A stretch of 64,000 bases of DNA from an uncultured Spirochaetales bacterium (lineage in GTDB: Bacteria > Spirochaetota > Spirochaetia > Sphaerochaetales > Sphaerochaetaceae), in the NCBI GenBank assembly GCA_902797395.1, contig CADBSO010000034.1:52517-116516 (forward strand), written 5' to 3'. The position numbers and the translations under genes were made by a program. Below are positions 47,609-56,300 of this stretch, one piece after another (the stretch's first letter is position 1; the number at the start of each line of letters is the position of its first letter). The notes beneath the pieces are model-generated. The model saw only the letters and a program-made list of their open reading frames with translations. It did not search any database and was not told the origin of the DNA.

Positions 47609-49720
47609 ATGGGGAAAAACGCAACTCGCGGTTTGATCGGATACTTGGTTCTTGTAACGGTGCTTTTTGCTTTTGCTTTGCATTTGGTTTCTTGTGATAA
47701 TGGACAGGACAAGCGCGTTTCGCCGCAACCTGATACGCCTGCTGAGCCCGAAAACCCCGACGATACGGATCCTGATACTCCCGAGGATCCTGATGGTCCT
47801 GATGATCCTGATGATGTCAAGCCCTTGTATGAGCGTTGCGTGCATTCTCTTAAATTCAATCAAGAGGACGGAAAATACTTATCTGAAATCACAATACCTA
47901 ATGATCTGGACATAGCTTCCGGTTATCTTGTTATGGTTAATTCGGCAGATACGGAAGGGTCATGTCCGCAAAAGCCCGCTCATAGCATCAGTGTTACTTC
48001 TTCATCCGGCTCCGAGCTTTTGCTTGGGGTTTCGGATTATAATCAAAGCAACCAAATGCGCAGTTCGACCTTGTCATGTTTGTCAAACAACGAAACGGCG
48101 AGGTCTGGCCGATTCAATCATAGGAGGTCTCCGTCTGTTCCTATGGATATTCTTAAGTCATTAGGAGACTTTGATTCAGGTCTTTCGTCAAAATCGGCGC
48201 CGCAAGGGATTTCACGGAAGAATGACGACAAGCCTGAAGTAGGCAGCGTGCGCACATTCAAAGTCTATAGCGAGAGCTATGATCCGAATTCCGGGTATAG
48301 CGGCGAATATGTTGATGTTGAAGCGGAATTGAAGCGTCTGGTAACACGCAACACATCCAATGGTGATAGAACTCTCTATCTTTACTTGCAGCAGAATCTT
48401 CAGAACAAGGGGAATATCGTTTCCGATGATGAGCTTGACATAATAGCGGATTGTTTTTTCGGCGAGGCTGATGATGATGGGGTTTATTCCAAAAACGGAA
48501 TATACGGCACGATCACTAATTTGTTCGCTAGCGACGAAGGTCTTATTACCGGAAATCCTGACAAGACGGAAGATTCATGGTGCTTGAATAATATAATTCC
48601 GAATACCGATGAGCTTGTCATCTTGTTTTGCGATATTGACGGACAGGGGCCTGATGTGGAAGAGGGTTATGTTACAGGATTCTTCGATTATGCCAATTAT
48701 CTGAGGAATGATGCGCTTCAGCGAGTCGGCATGACATATAAGATGACGAATGAGGTCCCCATTCTTTTCGTTCATGCGTACAAGTCCGGTGGCACAGATT
48801 TGCGCAGTTCGCTGATAACCATAGCGCATGAATACCAGCATTTGATTCACAATCAGTATTTCGGAGACCTGGCATATGCGGCAACGGGCTTGAATACTCG
48901 CAAGGACGATACTTTTACCGATGAAATGCTCTCTTTGGCGGTTGAAAGCCTTTTGGCTAAGTGGTTGTCGGACTTCGCTTCCGCCAAGACCGGAAGATCA
49001 ATCGTAGTTGAGGATCCTTTTCATATCCTGCTTTCCCAAAACGGCCTTGTCTCCGGATTCGTAAGCTCTGATAGTGAGAATCAGGATTTTTTCAAGGAGG
49101 GCAAGGGACCTTATTTGCTGGATTCGTTCGGCACGCAAGCCGCTGTTTGGCACTATGTTGAGGGCAACAACGAACAGCAGATCCAGGAGGCTGACAGAAA
49201 GCAGCTCATTGACTATGGACGTGCCGCCGGATTCGCGCATTATATTCTTGTCAACTTCGGGACTGACTGCTTCAAGTCTTATTTTGATTTTGGCAGGTCG
49301 GGTTTTATCAGGGGCATGATACCCGCTTTGAAAAGAACCGCCCAAACGCTTGATTCGTCCTATTCGGTTGCTGATTTCCTGAATCAGTATGCTTGCGCTG
49401 CGCTTCTATCGCCATCATGTGAGGCTCAGGCGCCTTATTTGTTCAACAAAAAGGCTTTCTTTGATGTTGGCGACTTGAGCGTGCCTTCCGTTGACATCAG
49501 TCAATATTATTCCCATGCTTTGGGGACAAAGGGCATAAAGGACTCTGACACGGCTTCTGGCGAGCGTTTCGAGCCGATTACCGTGAATTTGTATAAGGTT
49601 TTGCAAAATGGAAATCTGAAAAAGGGCGATGTGATCGATATAAGCATCGATTCGGCTCCATCGCCCAGTCTGGATATGAAGCTTGTTCTTATCCCTGCTG
49701 CTGCCGCTGATTCCAATTAG
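47609..49720 (+). CDS. M30-like zinc metalloprotease lipoprotein (703 aa)
   Basis: Signal peptide with lipobox LVSC (MGKNATRGLIGYLVLVTVLF, then AFALHLVSC). A Pro/Asp/Glu-rich linker (PDTPAEPENPDDTDPDTP) follows. The zinc site is HEYQH at 407-411 in ITIAHEYQHLIHNQYF, the hallmark of peptidase family M30 (hyicolysin-like), with a downstream DEMLSLAVESLLAKW acidic ligand region. The catalytic Glu408 is intact. ATG 47609 follows GTGAGGTGGACT; the frame is open upstream but that lies in a terminator. It is a probable surface or periplasmic protease, convergent with ychF. Confidence 0.88.
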   Translation: MGKNATRGLIGYLVLVTVLFAFALHLVSCDNGQDKRVSPQPDTPAEPENPDDTDPDTPEDPDGPDDPDDVKPLYERCVHSLKFNQEDGKYLSEITIPNDLDIASGYLVMVNSADTEGSCPQKPAHSISVTSSSGSELLLGVSDYNQSNQMRSSTLSCLSNNETARSGRFNHRRSPSVPMDILKSLGDFDSGLSSKSAPQGISRKNDDKPEVGSVRTFKVYSESYDPNSGYSGEYVDVEAELKRLVTRNTSNGDRTLYLYLQQNLQNKGNIVSDDELDIIADCFFGEADDDGVYSKNGIYGTITNLFASDEGLITGNPDKTEDSWCLNNIIPNTDELVILFCDIDGQGPDVEEGYVTGFFDYANYLRNDALQRVGMTYKMTNEVPILFVHAYKSGGTDLRSSLITIAHEYQHLIHNQYFGDLAYAATGLNTRKDDTFTDEMLSLAVESLLAKWLSDFASAKTGRSIVVEDPFHILLSQNGLVSGFVSSDSENQDFFKEGKGPYLLDSFGTQAAVWHYVEGNNEQQIQEADRKQLIDYGRAAGFAHYILVNFGTDCFKSYFDFGRSGFIRGMIPALKRTAQTLDSSYSVADFLNQYACAALLSPSCEAQAPYLFNKKAFFDVGDLSVPSVDISQYYSHALGTKGIKDSDTASGERFEPITVNLYKVLQNGNLKKGDVIDISIDSAPSPSLDMKLVLIPAAAADSN

Positions 49721-49785
49721 CAGTGAGCAGCAGGAAATGAGGGGAGGGGGAGTTTAAAAAACTGATGACACTTCAAGGAGCATGA

Positions 49786-50874
49786 TCAGCCGTGCTTGAA
49801 GAACACCACATCTCCGTCTTTCATTATGTAGTCCTTGCCTTCCAATCGCAACAGGCCTTTTTTCTTGACTTCCGCTTCCGAACCGAGTGAGTTTATGTCA
49901 TCAAACGAATAGACTTCCGCCTTTATGAACTTCTTTTCGAAGTCCGTATGTATGATTCCGGCGCATTCGGGAGCTTTCATTCCCTGTCGGAACACCCATG
50001 CGCGGTTTTCGTCCTTGCCGATGGTGAAGAATTCGCAAAGGCCAAGCGTTTTGAATGCGCTTTTTATGACCGTTTCCAAACCGCTTTCGGCCAAGCCGAG
50101 CGCATCAAGCATTTCCTTGCGCTCCTCTGCCGTTTCAAGCTCCGCAAGCTCGCTTTCCAATCGTCCTGAAATCACTATGGCTTCGCTTTTGTTCTCCGCT
50201 GCGATCCTTTTGGCTTCGTCTATATAGGCGTTCCCGTTTTTGAGGCCATCCTCATCGCAATTGCAGACATATATGGTTTTCTTCATTGTGAGCAGATACA
50301 GCGGGGATATGGCAGCCAGTTCCTTTTCGCTCCATTCCTCGTTTGCCAGCCACTTTCCGTCTTCCAGCAGTTTGATGGCTTTCTCGTAGGCTTCCAAATC
50401 CGGGTTGGCTTTTGTCAGCCTCGATAGTTTTTTCTCCTTGTCATAGATTTTCGTGAGCGTTTCCAGATCCTTGAGGCTCAGCTCCGTATTAATGGTCTCT
50501 ATGTCATCCTTGGGGCTGACCTTGTTGTTCACATGAACTATATCCGGATCATCGAAGCAGCGCACCACATGGCATATCAGGCCGACTTCTCTTATGTTGG
50601 CGAGGAACTGGTTGCCTAAGCCTTCGCCCTTGCTTGCGCCTTTAACGAGGCCTGCGATATCGACAAATTCTATTGTCGCATTCACTTTCCTTTCGGGCGG
50701 AACCAACTCGCAAAGCCTGTCAAGTCTGCTATCGGGAACATTCACTATGCCCACATTCGGCTTTATCGTGCAGAAAGGATAGTTGGCGATTTCCGCTTTG
50801 GATGCGCTGAGCGCTGAGAATATCGTGCTTTTCCCCACATTGGGAAGTCCTACTATGCCGCAATTCAAATTCAT
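49786..50874 (-). CDS. ychF: Ribosome-binding ATPase/GTPase YchF
   Basis: Obg-family P-loop NTPase that prefers ATP, 362 residues, a normal length. G1 is GLPNVGKST (9-17); the rest shows ANYPFCTIKPNVGIVNVPDSR, the G3 DIAGLVKGASKGEGLGNQFL and a C-terminal TGS-like domain. The Asn-based G4 is weak (YVCNCDEDGL), as usual for YchF. CAT 50872-50874 (minus-strand ATG) follows GAGGTAGG; an upstream frame ATG adds 6 residues. It lies downstream of fusA, both on the minus strand. A hairpin (50899-50934) lies in the 5' leader. Confidence 0.97.
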   Translation of the reverse strand: MNLNCGIVGLPNVGKSTIFSALSASKAEIANYPFCTIKPNVGIVNVPDSRLDRLCELVPPERKVNATIEFVDIAGLVKGASKGEGLGNQFLANIREVGLICHVVRCFDDPDIVHVNNKVSPKDDIETINTELSLKDLETLTKIYDKEKKLSRLTKANPDLEAYEKAIKLLEDGKWLANEEWSEKELAAISPLYLLTMKKTIYVCNCDEDGLKNGNAYIDEAKRIAAENKSEAIVISGRLESELAELETAEERKEMLDALGLAESGLETVIKSAFKTLGLCEFFTIGKDENRAWVFRQGMKAPECAGIIHTDFEKKFIKAEVYSFDDINSLGSEAEVKKKGLLRLEGKDYIMKDGDVVFFKHG

Positions 50875-50898
50875 TTTTCCTACCTCATTCATATTGTT

Positions 50899-50934
50899 TG
50901 CCTATGTCTGAATGCATTTATTCAGCCATAGGCA
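50899..50934 (-). promoter_or_regulatory. Conserved-looking hairpin in the ychF leader
   Basis: TGCCTATG pairs with CATAGGCA, one mismatch, then CTGAAT pairs with ATTCAG around a 6-nt GCATTT loop. It lies about 25 nt upstream of the ychF start on the minus strand, with no T-tract. It could be an RNA-level control element or a remnant fusA end signal. I see no other gene in the 50875-51101 gap. Confidence 0.6.
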
Positions 50935-51101
50935 GTCGCCTGATATGCGGCGCATATGCGTGTTTTTGGGTTGGAAATCCATTTGGATAGGCACAAAGCC
51001 TTATCCTGCATTAGGCTTTCCGTCCCAAAACGCGCCTCTACGTCGCCTCTCCGACTTCGTGGCTCTGTCCGGTCAGCTGACCTTTGGACATAGCCTGTTG
51101 T

Positions 51102-53144
51102 TTAGCTATACGATCTGAACTCCATCGAGAAATTCGCCTTGCCTTGCGAACTGCTGCGAAGGGCAGTGGCGAATCCGAATAGGTTCTTTAGCGGCGCAGC
51201 CGCCTTTATCTGGCTGTTTCCGCCTTTGCTTTCCATGCATTCCACGGTTCCGGATCGCATGGTCAGAGCCGTTATGCAATCCCCGGTGTATTCGTCGGGG
51301 GTCGTGATTGTCACATTCATAAGCGGTTCGAGCAAAACAGGGGAGAGGCTTCTCGAAAGCTTGTCGAAGCACATCGCCGTTGCAGCTGCGATGACAGCTG
51401 TTGGGGTTTCAGGGTCAGCGCTGATGCTTTTGACTTCAATGTCCATGCCTGTGCACTCATAGCCTTGCTCTATGCCGCTCATAAGGCTTTGCGCGAGCTG
51501 TTCCTCGCAAGCTTCGCAGAGTTCCTTGCTGACGCTTTTCGCCACTGCCTTATCGAACGATATGACATTCTCAGCATATTCGCCATTCATCTTGCGTTCC
51601 TTGATGCTCAGCCTCACCGAAGCGGATTGCTGCTTGTCGTTGACCGTTCTGGAATATGTTTCCTCGAGTTCGCCCGAAGCCTGAACGCTTTCCTTGTGCG
51701 TTATCTGGGGCTTTCCGATATTGCACTTGATGTTGAATTCATCTTTTATGCGGGTTGTCAGAACATCCAGATGAAGCTCTCCCATACCCGAGATGATCGT
51801 TTGCCCGGTATCGGCATCGTTTTTGAAGACAAATGTCGGATCCTCGTGAGCCAGAACCTCAAGCGTTTGCATGAGCTTGTCGTTGTCCTGCGTGCTTTCG
51901 CATTCTATGGCAACTGATACGACCGGTTGCGGAAATGACGGCTTCTCGAGCAGCAGCTTGTCCTTTTCCTCGCAGAGCGTATCTCCTGTGTAGGCGTTTT
52001 TGAAGCCTATTATCACAGCGATATCTCCTGATTTCACTTCGGAGATCTCCGTGTAGTCTTTTGCTCTCATTCTAAGCAGCCTGAAAGCCCTTTCCTTGGC
52101 GTTTCTGGTCGAGTTGAATATCATAACGCCTTTTTTGATCGAACCGCTGTATATCCTCACATAGCTCAGAAAACCCAGCTGTTTGTCGTTTTGGACTTTG
52201 AAGACCAGCCCCGAAAGCATTTTATCATCATACTTGATGCTGATTTCCTTTCCGCTTTTGGCTTCAGTTGCGACGCAGGGGGCTATTTGGGACGGTGATG
52301 GCAGGAAGGATATTATTCCGTCGAGCAGCGGCTGCACGCCTATGTTTTTCAGTGACGATCCGGCGAATACCGGCAGCAGTTTTCCCGCCAGCACGCCGGC
52401 GCGTATCGCCTCTGCTGTTTCGTCAGCGCTTATCTCTTCGCCGGCAAAGAACTTTTCCATAAGGGCATCCGAGAAAGTGCAGGCCTCTTCGGTTATGCGA
52501 TCTTTTTCTGATTTTGCCGCTTCTTTCAGCTCATCCGGGATTTCGCTTTCCTCTACGGTTGAGCCTTGATCGTCCTTGCTGAAGGTCAGATATTTTCCGC
52601 CAAGCACGTCTATTACGCCCGAGAAGGCTTGTTCGCTGCCTACAGGTATCGTCATTTTCAGCGGAGTGATGTTGAATTTCTCCTTGATCTCATCGCAAAC
52701 CCTGTCGTAGTCGGCGCCCATCCTGTCCATTTTGTTTATGAAGGCGATTTTCGGAACATTGTACTTGAGGCTTTGCCTCCATACAGTTTCGCTTTGGGCT
52801 TCAACTCCGCCTACAGCGCAGAACACAGCGACTGCCCCGTCCAGAACTCTTAATGACCTTTCGACTTCCGCGGAGAAGTCCACATGGCCTGGCGTATCTA
52901 TTATGTTTATTGTCTTGCCTTTCCATGAACAGGTTATAGCCGCGCTTTGGATTGTGATTCCACGCTCTTTCTCCTGTTCCATCCAATCCGTGGTGGTGTT
53001 TCCATCATCTACGTTTCCGATTTTGTGGTTTTCCCCCGTATAAAACAGGATTCTCTCGGTTGTGGTCGTCTTTCCGGCATCGATGTGCGCCATGATTCCT
53101 ATGTTGCGCAGGTTCCTCATTTGTTCATCTAATGTTTCGCTCAT
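51102..53144 (-). CDS. Elongation factor G, EF-G2 type (ribosome-recycling branch)
   Basis: GTPase of 680 residues with all five EF-G domains by length. The G domain shows AHIDAGKTTTTERILFYTG, then VDDGNTTTDWMEQEKERGIT, DTPGHVDFSAEVERSLRVLD and NKMDRMGADYD. The 'VDDGxT.TD' and 'IQSAAIT' spellings match mitochondrial EFG2 and spirochaetal EF-G2 rather than the VHDGAATMDWM of classical EF-G1. In Borrelia burgdorferi, EF-G1 does translocation and EF-G2 ribosome recycling; by analogy this gene may be the recycling factor. ATG 53144 lacks a strong ribosome-binding site. It is divergent from the large lipoprotein gene and precedes ychF on the same strand. Confidence 0.85.
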   Translation of the reverse strand: MSETLDEQMRNLRNIGIMAHIDAGKTTTTERILFYTGENHKIGNVDDGNTTTDWMEQEKERGITIQSAAITCSWKGKTINIIDTPGHVDFSAEVERSLRVLDGAVAVFCAVGGVEAQSETVWRQSLKYNVPKIAFINKMDRMGADYDRVCDEIKEKFNITPLKMTIPVGSEQAFSGVIDVLGGKYLTFSKDDQGSTVEESEIPDELKEAAKSEKDRITEEACTFSDALMEKFFAGEEISADETAEAIRAGVLAGKLLPVFAGSSLKNIGVQPLLDGIISFLPSPSQIAPCVATEAKSGKEISIKYDDKMLSGLVFKVQNDKQLGFLSYVRIYSGSIKKGVMIFNSTRNAKERAFRLLRMRAKDYTEISEVKSGDIAVIIGFKNAYTGDTLCEEKDKLLLEKPSFPQPVVSVAIECESTQDNDKLMQTLEVLAHEDPTFVFKNDADTGQTIISGMGELHLDVLTTRIKDEFNIKCNIGKPQITHKESVQASGELEETYSRTVNDKQQSASVRLSIKERKMNGEYAENVISFDKAVAKSVSKELCEACEEQLAQSLMSGIEQGYECTGMDIEVKSISADPETPTAVIAAATAMCFDKLSRSLSPVLLEPLMNVTITTPDEYTGDCITALTMRSGTVECMESKGGNSQIKAAAPLKNLFGFATALRSSSQGKANFSMEFRSYS

Positions 53145-53239
53145 ATGATAGAGATTTTATTTTTATTCCCTCATAAGAGCAAATATATGCGGGGATTCGC
53201 CTTGAAAGTCGGGTTTTTATTTGGGTATAGCCAATATTT

Positions 53240-53269
53240 TTGAAAAAAACTTGCTTAAATTACTATAAT
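53240..53269 (+). promoter_or_regulatory. Promoter of the giant BspA-like lipoprotein gene
   Basis: TTGAAA (53240-53245), an 18-bp spacer and TATAAT (53264-53269), about 90 bp before the ATG, in the fusA/lipoprotein divergent gap. Confidence 0.7.
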
Positions 53270-53361
53270 ATGATGATAACTATAGGATGAAATGAATTAG
53301 CAGGGGTTTTGAAATCGAGGCGTGTGGAAGAAATCTTGGAAAACCCCAATATACTGGAATT

Positions 53362-56300
53362 ATGAGATTGTGTGAAAGCCGGTTGGGCGGCGTTTACGCC
53401 CGCATAGGCTTGTTTTTGATATTTTTATTGTTTTCTGCGCTCGTTTTGTCATGTCCGTCTGCGGAAGAGCCGGCGCCTAAAGTGGGTTTTTTGGTTAATG
53501 ATTATGCGATCATGTCCGATGGCGATGAGCAATTTGCGGACAGCGGTGGCAAAGCGGGTTTGAATGTAGGGGATCAGCTTGATGTCCGGCTCTCTCTTGA
53601 GCCTGAGGCTGTAACGGTTGATTCGCTTAGATTTGAATACGACAGGGACGTGATTGATGTCGAGGTTCTTCCGGATGGGAGAAGCATTAGGGTCACGCTT
53701 CTGAAGAAACCGCCTGATAGCAGTTCGGTTTCCATTGTCGCATACCCTTTGGATGCCACAAGCAGGAAAGCGCTTGGCAAGTTGAATCTGAAATTGCATG
53801 ATGAGGCTGTCTCAAAGATAGCAATTGTCGTTCCCGATGAAGACGAGGGCGTTTGGAATATCGCTCAAGGCGAAAGCGTTCGGCTCGAGTGTTTGCTAGA
53901 ACCTGAAGACGCTTCCGGAAGGAATGTCAAGTGGGCGTTCTGCGAGGATTTGTTTCCCGAAGCCGGCGCATCCGATAATGAGCGGGGAAAGGCATCGGAC
54001 TATCTGATTCTCAATGATGACGGAACGGTTGTCGGAAAAGCCGCAATGCCTTCGTATGAGGATTTTGGAGTATGCGCATATGTTGATGGCGCATCGGGAA
54101 GCCGTATTGTGTCGAATGTTGTTCGCTTCAATGTTTCGGAAGCTCCGGCTGAAAGCATGATGCTGGAAGGATGCGATGGCTTCAATGTGAATCATGATGG
54201 TTTCGGATGGCATGGCGTTTCAATGAAGCCCGGATCTGTTGGACGCATAAGGGCTGTGCTGGTGCCGGAGACGGCATCTGATGAAGCCGTTGAATGGGAG
54301 CTTCTTGAAAAGCATGGCGATATCGGTCATGTGATTTCAATTGAGTCTGATGATGGTGGCTCGCTCAGGCTGGAAGCTGGCGGGCGGACAGGAACCGATT
54401 ATGTGCTTGTCAGATCTCCGAGGCGCGCTGTTGCGGAGACAGTCGTGGTGTCTGTCGTGGAACGGGAAGTGGATGGTGTTGAGGTTTCGCCTGAAGCTTT
54501 GACCATGATTGTCGGCGATACGCTTCAGTTGCAGGCATCGGTCCGTCCCGATGATGCTACCAATGCCAATGTGAATTGGAGATCATCTGATGAGAGCGTT
54601 GCCGTTGTATCGGATGACGGTCTTGTTGCTGCTGTCGGCGCAGGTCATGCCGATGTGATTGCGATTTCCGAAGAAGGCGCTAAAATCGGCAAATGCGGGA
54701 TCACGATCAACCCCGTGTATGTTTCGCAGATACGTCTGACAGGTTCGTCTGATGTTATCAGGGCTTCGGAGGCAATCCGGCTTGGTGTGGAGATTCTGCC
54801 GGAAAACGCTACGGATAAATCCGTGACTTTCTTTTCCGATAGCGAGCGGAATGCTGTTGTTGATGAAGCCGGAGTGGTGACGGGCGTGTTCATGGGCAAT
54901 GCTGTGATAACTGCGGTTGCAAATGATGGCGGCGGCGCATCCGGGTCGTATGCGGTTTCCGTTGCTAAGACTCCTGTCGAGCAAGTCATCATATCAGGTG
55001 ATTCGGAAATAACCCTTAAGAGGACTGAAAGTCTTGAACTGTCTGCTAGGGTTTTGCCTGAGGCAGCGACTTTTAAGAATATTGATTGGGTGTCGGATAA
55101 TCCATCTGTGATATCAGTTGATGCGGACGGCAGGATTACTGCGCATCAGGCGGCCGGTTCCGCTATTGTCAGGGCAGTAAGCGGTGATGATTCCTCAAAA
55201 TATGGGGAAATCAGGGTGAATGTGTCGGAATTGCCCATAGAGAGCGTTAGCCTTGATCATAATGATCTGGCGTTCGAGACGCATGGTGAAGCCAGGATTT
55301 CGATTGCCGGAATCATGCCGGCTGGAGTGGTGGTTTCCCGAACCGAATATTTCAGCAACGATGAGAGTGTGGCTGAGGTTGATAGTGAGGGAAACATAAT
55401 AGCCAAGTCGGATGGTGTTTGCGCCATAACCTGCAGGGTTGGCGACAATTGCGGCAACTTCAGCGAGGAGAGCTGTCGCGTATCCGTAGGGCGTTTTGTG
55501 AAGCTTGCGTTTGATAGGCCGGGCGGAACTTTGAGAACCGGCAATGGAAATGCGAATTGGAGCGGTTTGCTTGAATATTCCACGGATCTTATGAAGTGGG
55601 AATCCTGGGATGGAAGCGAAATCATTGCCGATCCGGATGCGCATTGCATTTTCTTGCGCGGGGTTGGCGTGACGGGATTGACTGGGGCGAATGGCGCGGA
55701 TCTGATGCTGGATGAGGACAGTGTGGTTGCGAATGGCGGGTTTTGGCGTTTGGATTGTCCGGATGGCGGCAGGGCCAGCGTTTCCGGTGATATCAGGAAT
55801 CTTTTGAATTTTGAGGACTATTCCGAAATAGGAACGCTTGATCCGGGCGCTTTTGACGCCTTGTTCTATGATAGCGAGGCTCTTGCCGACGCAGGCGATT
55901 TGGTTTTGGTTGCGCCGTGTTCCCCCGGAATCTACAGAAACATGTTCAATGGCTGCCAGTCTTTGACAGCGGTTCCGTCTTTGGATTTCACGCAATCAGG
56001 TTTGACGGAATATTGTTATGCCGGAATGTTCGAAGGGTGCGCTTCTTTAACCCGGACACAGTTTTTGAAGTCAACCGAATTGGCTGAAGGCTGCTACAAG
56101 GAGATGTATAAGGATTGCGTTTCCCTGGTGAGAATCTGTTCGTTTTCCGCGCCGACGCTCGCAAAGGATTGCTATGCCGGAATGTTCAAGGGATGCTCTC
56201 TTTTGAGATTTTATGATTCCAAGCCGGATATGGATGGCTGCTATGCGTTCTCATTCGGGGAAAAGCCTGCCTATGGCGCTTTGACTGACGTGATTGCGGA

